Shown here: positions 46,555 through 55,900 of the stretch, piece by piece
Numbering within the stretch: position 1 is the first letter of the stretch
Layout of the letters: each line of letters opens with the position of its first letter
NCBI GenBank assembly: GCA_963719875.1
Contig: CAVRDJ010000002.1
Coordinates: forward strand, 1,054,001-1,118,000
Source: Palsa-360 sp963719875
GTDB taxonomy: Bacteria > Acidobacteriota > Terriglobia > Acidiferrales > UBA7541
Direction of reading: 5' to 3'
Length of the DNA: 64,000 bases
The notes under the pieces: generated by a model
Told to the model about the DNA's origin: nothing
Database searches by the model: none
The model's input: only the letters and a program-made list of their open reading frames with translations
Program-made: the position numbers and the translations under genes

Positions 46555-48084
46555 ATGGGAGACTACCCTGGCCATTTCATTCCAAAACGCCTAAGAATCA
46601 AGCTTCTGATGAGTCTGAGAAGTAGGCAAAATATCGCTCGACGCATCCGGTACGCCTCAATCGCCGCACTCCTCCTCTCGGGCGCCACCGGACTCGCGAT
46701 TGCTCATAGTTCAAACGATTCAGTGCCAATCTTTCAGGAATTCTCGGACCCGGCGGGGCGCTTTGCGAACTTCAACACTGCGGGACCAACCGATATGGCC
46801 AGCAACCCCTTCTTCCAGGACCTGGGCACAAATGGGCGCCGTTGCGTGACTTGCCACCAACCCAGCGATGCTTGGTCCGTAACACCACCACACATTCAAG
46901 AACGCTTCAACGCCACCCATGGCACGGACCCGATCTTTCGGCCTAACGACGGCTCCGGCTGCCCGACGCAAGATGTATCCACAGAAGAGAAGCGTCGCGA
47001 GGCATACAGCTTGCTGCTTCACAAAGGACTGATTCGCGTCGAAGTGGCTGTTCCCGACAATGCCGAATTCACTGTCTCGGGTGTAGAGAATCCCTACGGA
47101 TGCACCAACCCGCAGGCCATCTCGATGTATCGCCGCCCTCTGCCGTCTACCAATCTAATCTTCTTAAGCACCGTCATGGCGGACGGCCGCGAAACATTCA
47201 AAGACAGTAGCGGTAAATTCGAGCCCCTCACGTTCGATCTCGCTCACCAGGCGATGGATGCGACCACCGGCCACGCGCAAGGCAAGGCGCCTAAACCTGA
47301 ACAGGTGGAGCAGATCGTTGATTTCGAGACCAAGCTCTTCACGGCCCAAATCCGGGACCGCGAGGCCGGGGAATTGGACGAGGACGGCGCCCAGGGCGGG
47401 CCCGTGAATCTCTCGAATCAGGAATTCTTCCTGGGCATCAATGATCCCCTTGGGGGGAATCCGACCCATGCTCCTTTCTCTTCAAAGATCTTTGATATTT
47501 TTCGGAAGTGGGAAAAGATTGACGACAGGAACTACGACGAGAATACCGCTGCTCGCAGGTCTATCGCTCGCGGCGAGAAACTGTTCAACACTTTAAGCAT
47601 TACCATCACCGGTGTCGCGGGTCTCAATGATGTTCTTTGCCAGCGGGACCCGTTGCATTCGATCACTTGCGAACCCTGTCAGAGCAATCCGGTTGCCTGC
47701 GGGCAACCGATCCACGGCTTTTGCGGCACGTGCCACGATTCCCCGAACGTGGGCGATCATTCCGTGTCCGCCCCCCTCAACATCGGCCTTGCCGATCTGT
47801 CGCGCCGTACGCCGGATCTCCCGCTCATTACGCTCGTGAACAATACGACCGGCGACATTTTACGGGTGAGCGATCCGGGACGCGCCCTGATCACCGGAAA
47901 GTGGGCGGATATAGGTAAGTTTAAAGGACCAATCTTGCGCGGGCTTGCTGGGCGCTCGCCTTATTTCCACAACGGGTCCGCGGCGACGTTGTTGGACGTC
48001 GTCAACTTCTACGACACGCGATTCAATCTCAATCTTTCGGGGGAGGACAAAGACGACCTAGTCGCTTTCTTGAAATCGCTCTAG
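46555..48084 (+). CDS. Secreted diheme c-type cytochrome (MauG/cytochrome c peroxidase-like)
   Basis: A 509-residue exported protein from ATG 46555 (AAAGGTGGG upstream). A basic start and hydrophobic segment (about 35-50, IAALLLSGATGLAIA) form the signal. Two heme-binding motifs are seen: CVTCHQ near 97 and CGTCHD near 391. GRSPYFHNGSAATLLDVVNFYDTRF near the C-terminus is typical of the di-heme peroxidase/MauG superfamily. It probably handles electrons or peroxide in the periplasm. No partner gene is adjacent, so the substrate is open. Confidence 0.82.
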   Translation: MGDYPGHFIPKRLRIKLLMSLRSRQNIARRIRYASIAALLLSGATGLAIAHSSNDSVPIFQEFSDPAGRFANFNTAGPTDMASNPFFQDLGTNGRRCVTCHQPSDAWSVTPPHIQERFNATHGTDPIFRPNDGSGCPTQDVSTEEKRREAYSLLLHKGLIRVEVAVPDNAEFTVSGVENPYGCTNPQAISMYRRPLPSTNLIFLSTVMADGRETFKDSSGKFEPLTFDLAHQAMDATTGHAQGKAPKPEQVEQIVDFETKLFTAQIRDREAGELDEDGAQGGPVNLSNQEFFLGINDPLGGNPTHAPFSSKIFDIFRKWEKIDDRNYDENTAARRSIARGEKLFNTLSITITGVAGLNDVLCQRDPLHSITCEPCQSNPVACGQPIHGFCGTCHDSPNVGDHSVSAPLNIGLADLSRRTPDLPLITLVNNTTGDILRVSDPGRALITGKWADIGKFKGPILRGLAGRSPYFHNGSAATLLDVVNFYDTRFNLNLSGEDKDDLVAFLKSL

Positions 48085-48320
48085 CGAATTCGAGAACGTA
48101 GGCCGGTTTTCGACTTTACCCATGTCCGGAAAAGTCCTTATCTCAGAGCCTGACCGATTGCCATCGGCTTCCGTTTCTTGACTTCGACCTCGCTAAGGGG
48201 TTTACTTACGGCAAATCAATCAGCTAGAGATGTGGGCTGACCCATATTTTTTCGATGCTCCCTGCAGGCGGAGTCTCCATGAGCCGCCCACATTTCGGTG
48301 AAAATGGAATGGAGCGAAGC

Positions 48321-49406
48321 ATGCGAGATCGCAGGGATTTCTTGAAGACCGTCGCGGGCGCGACAACCGGAATGATGTTGACGCGACGCACGTTCGCCGA
48401 ATCCGCACTCCAGGGCGCTCCTGCCGGTCCCGGAAAGCGGCGGGAAGTTTTCATTGGTGGGCGCCGCGTGAAAGTCGTGGACGTACATGCTCACTGCCTG
48501 ATCCCCGAAGTGGGGGATGCCGTGAAGGACACCAGGCTTGCTTCGAGCGGGGTGGCGCGCGGGCAAATGCTCATGGGACCGGATCGCATACAGTGGCTGG
48601 ACGACCATGGGATTGATGTCCAACTCCTGACCATAAACCCGTATTGGTACTACGGTGCGGACCGTGAACTCGCCAGCCGGATTGTGAAGGTTCAAGACGA
48701 AAAACTCGCGGAATGGTGTGCCAGCCATCCGGATCGTTACGTGGCGATGTCCGCCGTGGCGCTGCAATTTCCAGACTTGGCAGCGGAACAACTCGAGCAT
48801 GCCGTCAAGAATCTGAAAATGCGCGGCGCCTCGATTGGGGGGCACGTCGAGGGTGAACCGTTATCTTCGCCCAGGTTCGACCCGTTCTGGGCCAAGGTGC
48901 AGGAACTGGATGTCATGGTGTTCATGCACCCTCAAGGCGCTGACAATATTATTAAAAAGGGCGGGCTCGATGGACGAGGGGATCTGGGCAATATCATTGG
49001 GAATCCTCTGGAAACCACCCTTTTCCTCACGCACATGATTTTTGATGGCACGCTGGACCGCTTTCCCCGCCTGAAAATTTGCGCGGCGCACGGGGGGGGC
49101 TATCTGGCGTCGTATCTGGGACGAACGGAAGTCGCCTGCCAGGTGCGCCCGAAATCCGATTGTGAGAATAAGAAACATCCGAGTGAATACATGAAGAGCC
49201 AGATTTTGGTCGATACGATCGTTCTTACCGAAGAGGGCCTGCGCCATCTCGTGGCGGAAGTGGGCTCCGGACAGGTTGTCTTCGGAACCGACGAGCCATT
49301 CAACTGGCAATCGAATGTGGACCTGGTTCTGAACTCGCCGTCCCTGAACGATGCCCAAAAGGAAGCCATCCTCGGCGGCACACTGGTCAAATTGCTTCGA
49401 CTTTGA
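48321..49406 (+). CDS. Exported amidohydrolase family protein (ACMSD-like)
   Basis: A 361-residue amidohydrolase-2 family enzyme. The Tat-type leader MRDRRDFLKTVAGATTGMM suggests folded export. The metal site shows VDVHAHCLIP (HxH), CAAHGGGY (His) and VFGTDEPFNW (Asp), as in aminocarboxymuconate semialdehyde decarboxylase relatives. Such enzymes decarboxylate or hydrolyse small acids; the substrate is unknown. The ATG at 48321 follows GGAG; upstream ATG 48309 and TTG/ATG codons are less likely. Confidence 0.83.
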   Translation: MRDRRDFLKTVAGATTGMMLTRRTFAESALQGAPAGPGKRREVFIGGRRVKVVDVHAHCLIPEVGDAVKDTRLASSGVARGQMLMGPDRIQWLDDHGIDVQLLTINPYWYYGADRELASRIVKVQDEKLAEWCASHPDRYVAMSAVALQFPDLAAEQLEHAVKNLKMRGASIGGHVEGEPLSSPRFDPFWAKVQELDVMVFMHPQGADNIIKKGGLDGRGDLGNIIGNPLETTLFLTHMIFDGTLDRFPRLKICAAHGGGYLASYLGRTEVACQVRPKSDCENKKHPSEYMKSQILVDTIVLTEEGLRHLVAEVGSGQVVFGTDEPFNWQSNVDLVLNSPSLNDAQKEAILGGTLVKLLRL

Positions 49407-49443
49407 ACGAACCGAGCCTTATCAGCTTGCGGAAAAACTCAAA

Positions 49444-49539
49444 TTTTTGTCATTCCGAGGCGCGCTGCGCGCCGAGGAATCTCTCTTTTCCTGGGTTTAA
49501 ATCAAAGAGCGATTCCTCACATCGTTCGGAATGATAAAA
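49444..49539. repeat. Hairpin repeat, GTCATTCCGA type, copy 2
   Basis: TTTTTGTCATTCCGAGG at the left and TTCGGAATGATAAAA at the right pair. An internal hairpin on GGCGCGC/GCGCGCC is present at the left end. It lies after the amidohydrolase gene. Confidence 0.75.
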
Positions 49540-49702
49540 TAAATACTTTTTCTGCAGACTGTTATGCCAGCCGATGTCTATCTCCTCAAACTCCCGTAGC
49601 GTCAGGATGCGGAACACGAAGTTTTGGTGAATGTTGCCCATCCGCCTGAGATAGGCTTCTGGGATACAATTCAGAAGAAGCGAAAGCTTGGGATTTGAAG
49701 CC

Positions 49703-51037
49703 ATGGCGAAGATTTGCCAAACGGATGTGCGGAGCAAGACTTCGGAGAACTCCTCCGGTCAGCCGTCTGATCGCGTGCAACGTGCCCCAGTTCGATTTCG
49801 ATGCGGTGCGGCGACGCTGGCATTATTTTTACTTTCCTGCCTGACGGCGAGCGTCTGCCATGCCCAAAGCCGTAATGTGGTCTGCCGTGAAGGCGTAGGC
49901 TTTTTCGAAGCAGAGTTCCCCACAGGCGTTCGAGTGCATGTTGGAGCGTCAAGGATCGGGGAACTGGAAGCGCGAGTCTGTGAGGCGGGGCTCAGTTGGG
50001 GCGATCAAAATTTGGTGATCTCGGACGCGGCTTCGCACCTGGATATCGATGCCTTCGGCGTGGATTTGGGCCTGGGCGTACCGGTCGTCGCAGTTCAATT
50101 GAAAAAATCAAAGGCCGAATGCTGCATGGAATACAGAATTTATTCCCTGCGAGAACCGCCCGTGATGCTTCGCAGCATTACGGGCGGAGAATTCTTCAGC
50201 GCTGCGGACACCGATCTGGATGGCCGGGTGGAAATCTGGACAGACGATGCCGCCACGATGGACGGCTTCGAGAATTTCCGTTTGCGCGATCTGGATTTTG
50301 CGCCACCGATCGTCCTTCGTTTCGCGCGCGGCCGGTTGCTGGACGCCAGTTCCGAATTCCAACCCTTTTTTGACCAGAAAATCGCCGACGCGCGGGCCAA
50401 GCTCAATCCGCAGGATTTCGGCGATTTCAAAAGCAGCGACGGCAAACTGGCGATCGCCTCTGCCGTTCCAGCGGACCGGCTCTTGCGCCTGCGAAGCGCG
50501 AAAATAAAAGTGTTGGAAATCGTTTGGTCCTACCTTTACAGCGGCCGTGAACAGGAGGCTTGGCGTTCTCTCGCCGAGATGTGGCCCGCCGCGGATTTAG
50601 ACCGGATTCGCGCCGCACTCTTGAACGCGCGGGCTCACGGGATCCGTTCCCAGGTGGATGGCGTGTCAACCCCGATTCCCGCGGGCCGCGAACTACACGC
50701 GAAGATCTTCGACGGGACAACCACCGTGGCCCCAACGCCAGGACTGACACCCAAAGATGTAAAGCCCAAACCAGAAATAGTCCCGCCCAGAGCCATCCTA
50801 ATGGAGCGGCAACCTCCAGCGACCGAATTGGAGATTGAGTTGGCGCAATCGGAGTCGCTCTTGAAACTGGTGATTGATTCCGCGGGCAAAGTTCGGTCCG
50901 TCGAAGAGATGGGAAAGGTGGAACGGATTGACGAGGGGCTCATCAAGTCAACTTCGAATTGGAAGTTCATTCCCGCGTTCTTCGCCGGCGAGCCTGTCGC
51001 CAGCGAGATTTTCCTGGGCGTCTCCCTGAGACGATGA
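49703..51037 (+). CDS. Exported protein of unknown function with TonB-C-like tail
   Basis: A 444-residue protein I do not recognise. After a 35-residue basic lead comes a signal helix (TLALFLLSCLTASVCHA). The middle (about 55-330) has several Cys residues (VVCREGVGF, ARVCEAGL, KAECCMEYRIY) and a calcium-site-like AADTDLDGRVEIWTD. The last 50 residues (LVIDSAGKVRSVEEM to FFAGEPVASEI) resemble the TonB C-terminal beta-alpha-beta fold found in many acidobacterial periplasmic proteins. ATG 49703 is preferred over TTG 49688. Confidence 0.62.
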   Translation: MAKICQTDVRSKTSENSSGQPSDRVQRAPVRFRCGAATLALFLLSCLTASVCHAQSRNVVCREGVGFFEAEFPTGVRVHVGASRIGELEARVCEAGLSWGDQNLVISDAASHLDIDAFGVDLGLGVPVVAVQLKKSKAECCMEYRIYSLREPPVMLRSITGGEFFSAADTDLDGRVEIWTDDAATMDGFENFRLRDLDFAPPIVLRFARGRLLDASSEFQPFFDQKIADARAKLNPQDFGDFKSSDGKLAIASAVPADRLLRLRSAKIKVLEIVWSYLYSGREQEAWRSLAEMWPAADLDRIRAALLNARAHGIRSQVDGVSTPIPAGRELHAKIFDGTTTVAPTPGLTPKDVKPKPEIVPPRAILMERQPPATELEIELAQSESLLKLVIDSAGKVRSVEEMGKVERIDEGLIKSTSNWKFIPAFFAGEPVASEIFLGVSLRR

Positions 51038-51343
51038 GTTTCTTGCTAGTGGGAGGCAGTTGAGTAGCACAGCCACTCTTGGCTGTGCGGTTTTGTAGGT
51101 CGCAAGTACAGGCTATCCAACCCGAGTACGATCGCAAAACCCGCACAGGCAAGAGTGCCTGTGCTACTAAATGCCTCCGGACCGATTTCCTCCGCAGCTC
51201 AAGTCATCTTGCGGCTACAGAAGAGGCGAGGTAGACTTTCGCGCTTGAAGAAGCGAAGCCGGTCAACACACGAGGTTATAAATCGCGCCGGACTTAACAC
51301 AATCAAGGGCATTGCAATGAACTATTCATACTAGGAGAGCCCC
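51038..51343. other. Intergenic region with hairpin repeat
   Basis: A 306-base gap. The first third is the hairpin repeat 51064-51167. The rest is upstream sequence of the DUF1330 gene, with AGGAG before its ATG. No gene is seen. Confidence 0.5.
51064..51167. repeat. Bipartite hairpin repeat, AGCCACTCTTGGCT type
   Basis: Arms begin GTAGCACAGCCACTCTTGGC and end with its near complement (AAGAGTGCCTGTGCTAC). The pairing extends into AAAACCCGCACAGG. The loop is longer than in other copies. Confidence 0.8.
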
Positions 51344-51637
51344 ATGGCCAAAGGATATTGGATTTGTTTCTACCGATCGATCTCGAACCCGGACGCGCTT
51401 GCCGAGTACGCGAAAATGGCTGGTCCCGCCATTCAAAGCGGCGGCGGCCGCTTCCTGGCCCGCGGAGTGCCCTCAAAAACATACGAGGCGGGAAAGAACC
51501 AGCGAACCGTAGTCATCGAGTTCGAGAGCGTGCAGCAAGCAACCGCCACCTTTGAGAGCCCTGCTTACCAGGCAGCGTGCCGCGTGCTTGAGGGCGCCGC
51601 CGAGCGGGACATTCGAGTTATTGAAGGGCTCGCTTAA
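51344..51637 (+). CDS. DUF1330 family protein
   Basis: A 97-residue small protein with a ferredoxin-like dimeric alpha-beta barrel pattern. GYWICFYRSISNPDALAEYA at the start, GGGRFLARGVPSKTYEAG in the middle and VVIEFESVQQATATFESPAY near the end are typical of DUF1330. The family's function is unknown. AGGAGAG precedes the ATG by 6 bases. It stands alone between hairpin repeats. Confidence 0.85.
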   Translation: MAKGYWICFYRSISNPDALAEYAKMAGPAIQSGGGRFLARGVPSKTYEAGKNQRTVVIEFESVQQATATFESPAYQAACRVLEGAAERDIRVIEGLA

Positions 51638-51712
51638 TCAGGATTTATCGCAAACCACTTGCAGCACGTCCTTACGCGCGTTGAATGCAACCTCCGTGTG
51701 GCGGCCGGACTA

Positions 51713-51791
51713 GTAGCGCAGGCTTCAGCCTGCGGGGGTTGGTCGGGGCAGGGTCACACTTGCTGCCACCAACCCCACAGGCTGATGCTAC
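51713..51791. repeat. Bipartite hairpin repeat, GGCTTCAGCC type
   Basis: The left arm GTAGCGCAGGCTTCAGCC pairs with a right arm that has lost a few bases (CACAGGCTGATGCTAC). The loop contains GGGGTTGGT and its complement ACCAACCCC, which extend the stem. It lies just before dprA. Confidence 0.75.
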
Positions 51792-51852
51792 TTGAGTTCC
51801 CGCAGGAACGACTTGACACGATTGGTGACAACGGAGTAGCGTCACAACCGCC

Positions 51853-52980
51853 GTGGAACTGGATGCTTCCCTCGATTGGCTCTCACTCTCGCTGACGCCG
51901 GGCCTTGGCTCGCGTCTCACCGGGAAATTGCTGCGCCAATTCGGATCGCCCGGGGATATTTTCCGCGCCTCGCTCACCGAGCTCGAGGCGTGCCACCTGC
52001 CCTCCGCGCCCGCGCGGGCCATCCAATCCAAACACGCGCACAAGAATGCCGAAGAAGAACTCGCGCAGGTTCGCAAGCTGGGCTGCCGCTTGCTGAATTG
52101 GGACGAGCCCGAATATCCGCAGCGGCTGCTGGAAATTTACGATCCGCCCCCGCTTCTTTACGTGCGCGGAGACGCAGGCGTGCTCAACCGGCATTCGATC
52201 TCCATGGTGGGCACGCGCCGCCCGACGCCCTACGGCAATCAAGTGGCCGAGCGGCTAGGGCATGACCTGGCCGCGCGCGGCCTCACGATCGTCAGCGGCA
52301 TGGCGCGCGGCATTGACAGCTTGGCGCATCAAGGCGCTTGCCGGGCCCCCCAAGGGGCGCCCGTCGGGGTACTTGGCACGGGCGTGGACGTCATCTATCC
52401 GAAGGAGAACCGGAAATTGTTCGCGGAAGTGGAAAAGCGCGGCGCCCTGATCAGCGAATTCCCGCTGGGCACCCATCCGGCGCCCGAGAATTTTCCGGTG
52501 CGCAACCGGGTTGTCGCGGGGATATCGCTGGGCGTAATCGTGGTGCAAGGCGCGCAGTATTCCGGCTCCCTAATCACCGCGCGGCTGGGGATGGAGTTTG
52601 GCCGGGAAGTGTACGGCGTCCCCGGAAATGTAACCGTGGACGTCAGCTTTGCGCCGAACCAGATGATCAAGCAGGGCGCCAAACTGGTGACGTCCTGGGA
52701 AGACGTCGTGGAGGAACTGCCCACGGAAATCCGCGCCGAGCTGTTCCCCGTCGAGTCGACGACCCTCGCCGAGCGCGCATCCCTGTTTGAGAACACGCTC
52801 TCTCCCGTGGAGAAGAAAATCTTTAGCCTGCTGGGAACGGACGGGTCAATTCACGTGGATGAGCTGGTGGAAAAGGCGGAATTGAACTCCTCAGAAGTTC
52901 TGGCGGCGCTGTGCGAAATGGAAATGAAGGGGATCGTAAGGCAGATGCCAGGGAAGCAATTCCTCAAAATCCTTTTGTAG
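51853..52980 (+). CDS. dprA: DNA-processing protein DprA (housekeeping copy)
   Basis: A 375-residue canonical DprA/Smf. The N-terminal helix-hairpin-helix/SAM-like region (about 1-70) has LDWLSLSLTPGLGSRL. The Rossmann domain shows HSISMVGTRRPTPYGNQVAE, IVSGMARGIDSLAHQGA and RNRVVAGISLGVIVV. A C-terminal winged helix (about 310-375) is present. DprA protects incoming single-stranded DNA and loads RecA. Start is GTG 51853. The order dprA-topA-xerC is common in bacteria, so this is the vertically inherited copy, unlike the one at 17277-18629. Confidence 0.94.
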   Translation: MELDASLDWLSLSLTPGLGSRLTGKLLRQFGSPGDIFRASLTELEACHLPSAPARAIQSKHAHKNAEEELAQVRKLGCRLLNWDEPEYPQRLLEIYDPPPLLYVRGDAGVLNRHSISMVGTRRPTPYGNQVAERLGHDLAARGLTIVSGMARGIDSLAHQGACRAPQGAPVGVLGTGVDVIYPKENRKLFAEVEKRGALISEFPLGTHPAPENFPVRNRVVAGISLGVIVVQGAQYSGSLITARLGMEFGREVYGVPGNVTVDVSFAPNQMIKQGAKLVTSWEDVVEELPTEIRAELFPVESTTLAERASLFENTLSPVEKKIFSLLGTDGSIHVDELVEKAELNSSEVLAALCEMEMKGIVRQMPGKQFLKILL

Positions 52981-53164
52981 ACGCGCCTTCAATCCTGAAT
53001 CGGGCGCAAAACATCATATTCAGGGATCGCCGCTAACTTACTGAAATTGCAAGCTCCTACGCAAATGTGCCGCGGCGTATAGAATCGAAAAGGACACAAG
53101 ACGCATCTATCAGGCGTTGACAAACAGTGGGAACGAGGGCCACGCTAGGGAACGGAAAGGGAAA

Positions 53165-53186
53165 AACGCTCGCCACGGCGAGCGTT
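53165..53186 (+). promoter_or_regulatory. Stem-loop in the topA leader
   Basis: A perfect 9-bp stem, AACGCTCGC (53165-53173) and GCGAGCGTT (53178-53186), with loop CACG, ends 18 bases before the topA ATG. No good ribosome binding site lies between. TTGACA is found at 53117-53122 upstream, but with a poor -10. Confidence 0.5.
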
Positions 53187-53204
53187 CAGGTTTAGAAAAA
53201 ATTC

Positions 53205-55766
53205 ATGGGAAGATCGCTGGTCATCGTCGAATCGCCCGCAAAAGCGAAGACGATCAACAAATATCTGGGACGCAATTATACGGTCAAGGCCTCCTACGGG
53301 CACATCATGGACCTGCCCAAGAAGGTGCTGGGGATTGATATCGCGCACGGGTTTGCGCCAACATATGAAGTTAACCCGGACAAAACGAGCGTCGTAAAGC
53401 AGCTTCAGAAAGCCGCGGCCACCGCCGATGCCGTCTATCTGGCGGGCGATCCGGACCGTGAAGGCGAGGCCATTTGCGCGCACCTGGCCGAGGTGTTGAG
53501 CGGGCCAAAGCTCGAATTCCCCACGGAAGAAGAGAAAGCAATCGAAGAAGCGAACGGGAAGGGCAAGAAGAAGGCCAAGAAGCCTGCCAAGAAAGCCGTC
53601 GCCAAGGGCAAGCCCGTCATCGCTCGAAAGAACATCTTCCGCGTGATGTTCAACGAAATCACGTCCAAGGCGATCAAGGCCGCGTTCGAGCATCCCGGCG
53701 AGATCAACGAAAACCTGGTAGATGCACAGCAGGCGCGGCGGGTGCTGGACCGCCTGGTCGGCTATAAAATTTCGCCGCTGCTCTGGGACAAAGTGCGCCG
53801 GGGACTTTCCGCAGGGCGCGTGCAAACCGTGGCGTTGCGCCTGATTGTGGATCGGGAGATTGAAATACGCGCGTTCGTCCCGGTGGAATATTGGACGATC
53901 CACGCCATTCTGGCCGCCGGCGAGCCGCCCGCGTTCGAAGCCAAGCTCACCAAATATAAGGGCGAGGACATTGAAGTTCATACGCAGGCCGAGGCGGACG
54001 CCATTGTGGCCGCGGCAGGAAAAGCGCAATGGAAAGTGGCCGGCGTCACGCAGAAAGAAAAGCGCCGCTTCGCGCCGCCTCCGTTCACGACGTCCAAGCT
54101 CCAGCAGGCCGCCTACAATCGCCTGCGATACACAGCCAAGCGCACCATGGGCCTCGCGCAGCGTCTCTATGAAGGCGTGGAACTCGGCCAGGAAGGCTCG
54201 GTTGCGCTGATCACTTATATGCGCACGGACTCGGTGCGCGTTTCAAATGACGCGCTGGACCAGGTGCGCGGCCTGATTGGGTCCAGATATGGCCAGCCGT
54301 ACTTGCCCGAGAAACCGAATTTCTTCAAGTCCAAGAAGGATGCGCAGGACGCGCACGAAGCGATTCGCCCGACGGATGCCGCCCGGACGCCCGAGGACGT
54401 AAGACCCTTCCTGAGCGACGATATGTTCAGGCTGTACCAGCTCATCTGGCAGCGGTTTGTCGCTTCCCAGATGGTGCCGGCGGTATTCGATCAGACGACC
54501 GTCGATGTGACGGCAGGCGATTACACGTTTCGCGCGTCGGGCTCGGTGCAGAAATTCGACGGGTACCTGGCCGTGTATCAAGTGTCGGCCGAGGATGACG
54601 AAGACGCCGATGTGGACGCGAGCAAAGCCCTGTTGCCGCTGGTCAGCGAGGGCGAGACGCTGCGTCTCGAAACGTTGCGGCCGGACCAGCATTTCACCGA
54701 GCCGCCCCCGCGCTATACCGAAGCAACCCTGGTGAAGGAACTGGAAGAAAAAGGGATCGGGCGCCCTTCGACTTACGCTTCCATTATTTCGACGATTGTA
54801 GAGCGCGAATATGTCACCAAGGACCAGGGGCGGTTCGCTCCAACGATGCTCGGGGAAAAGGTGAGCGTCCTGCTGGTCAAGAGCTTTGAGGATATTTTCG
54901 ATGTGGGCTTCACGGCCCTCATGGAAGAGGAACTCGACGAAATCGAAGAGGGGAAACTTCCCTGGAAGAAGGCCGTCAAGGAATTCTATGGCCGCTTCGC
55001 GGTAGACCTTGAGAAAGCCAAGGACGAGATGGAGTCCTACAAAGCGGGGATTCCCACCGGACAAAAGTGCGAGAAGTGCGGGCAAGGCGATCTCCTGGAA
55101 CGCATCAGCCGGCACGGTTTTTTTCTGGGCTGCTCGCGTTATCCGGATTGCGATTTCATTCGCGATCTCTCGCCGGAATTGCCTTCCGAGGGCGAAGATG
55201 GCGCGGCGAAAATCGAAGCCTGCGACAATTGTGGGCGCGAAATGGTTATCAAGCGCGGCCGCTGGGGAATGTTTTTGGCTTGCACCGGCTATCCCGATTG
55301 CAAGACGACGCGCCGATTGAAGGCCGGCACGCGCCGCGCCCTCCAGCCGGACGAATTGCTGGATGAAAAATGTCCCGAGTGCGAATCGCAACTGGTCAAG
55401 AAGCACGGCCAGTATGGCGAATTCACAGGCTGCACCGCCTATCCGAAATGCAAATTCATCCGCGCCAAAACCCTGGGCATCAAGTGCCCGAAGTGCGAGG
55501 CGGGCGAACTTGTGGAGAGGGTCGCAAGGAAGGGGCGCAGGCGCGTCTTCTACGGGTGCAACAAATATCCCGCGTGCGATTTCACGACTCCGCACCTGCC
55601 GATCCCCGAGACTTGCCCGAAATGCGGCGCCGCATTCATCGTCGAGAAACGCGGCAAGCTGGGCGCGGTGAGAACCTGTATCAAGGAGGGTTGCGATTGG
55701 GAAGCGGCGATTCCGGAAATCCCCGCCGCGGCCGTTCCCGAACCCGTGGGCATAGCCCAGACATGA
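53205..55766 (+). CDS. topA: DNA topoisomerase I
   Basis: An 853-residue type IA topoisomerase that relaxes negative supercoils. The TOPRIM domain has VIVESPAKAKTI and DPDREGE (82-88), with a Lys-rich insert at about 101-141 (KGKKKAKKPAKKAVAKG). The catalytic Tyr338 is in ALITYMRTDSVRVS. ERISRHGFF marks the start of the C-terminal zinc part, with four or five C4 modules (CEKCGQGDLL, CDNCGREM, CPECESQL, CPKCEAGE, CPKCGAAF). The zinc-module number is in the usual bacterial range. It lies between dprA and xerC. Confidence 0.96.
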   Translation: MGRSLVIVESPAKAKTINKYLGRNYTVKASYGHIMDLPKKVLGIDIAHGFAPTYEVNPDKTSVVKQLQKAAATADAVYLAGDPDREGEAICAHLAEVLSGPKLEFPTEEEKAIEEANGKGKKKAKKPAKKAVAKGKPVIARKNIFRVMFNEITSKAIKAAFEHPGEINENLVDAQQARRVLDRLVGYKISPLLWDKVRRGLSAGRVQTVALRLIVDREIEIRAFVPVEYWTIHAILAAGEPPAFEAKLTKYKGEDIEVHTQAEADAIVAAAGKAQWKVAGVTQKEKRRFAPPPFTTSKLQQAAYNRLRYTAKRTMGLAQRLYEGVELGQEGSVALITYMRTDSVRVSNDALDQVRGLIGSRYGQPYLPEKPNFFKSKKDAQDAHEAIRPTDAARTPEDVRPFLSDDMFRLYQLIWQRFVASQMVPAVFDQTTVDVTAGDYTFRASGSVQKFDGYLAVYQVSAEDDEDADVDASKALLPLVSEGETLRLETLRPDQHFTEPPPRYTEATLVKELEEKGIGRPSTYASIISTIVEREYVTKDQGRFAPTMLGEKVSVLLVKSFEDIFDVGFTALMEEELDEIEEGKLPWKKAVKEFYGRFAVDLEKAKDEMESYKAGIPTGQKCEKCGQGDLLERISRHGFFLGCSRYPDCDFIRDLSPELPSEGEDGAAKIEACDNCGREMVIKRGRWGMFLACTGYPDCKTTRRLKAGTRRALQPDELLDEKCPECESQLVKKHGQYGEFTGCTAYPKCKFIRAKTLGIKCPKCEAGELVERVARKGRRRVFYGCNKYPACDFTTPHLPIPETCPKCGAAFIVEKRGKLGAVRTCIKEGCDWEAAIPEIPAAAVPEPVGIAQT

Positions 55767-55900
55767 ACGATTCCCAGGTTCGGCCGATCTGAAGCGGATC
55801 CTTTCCCGGCCATTGCCGCGTCTTCGTTTTTTTGGGAATGCGCGAACGCTGGTCGTAGCGCCAGCGCGAAACCGCAAGGCCAGCGGTCCGGCAGGGGGAA

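Noticed and set aside
53117..53149. TTGACA upstream of topA as a complete promoter
   Set aside because: No acceptable -10 lies at 16-19 bases; only the -35-like hexamer is present.
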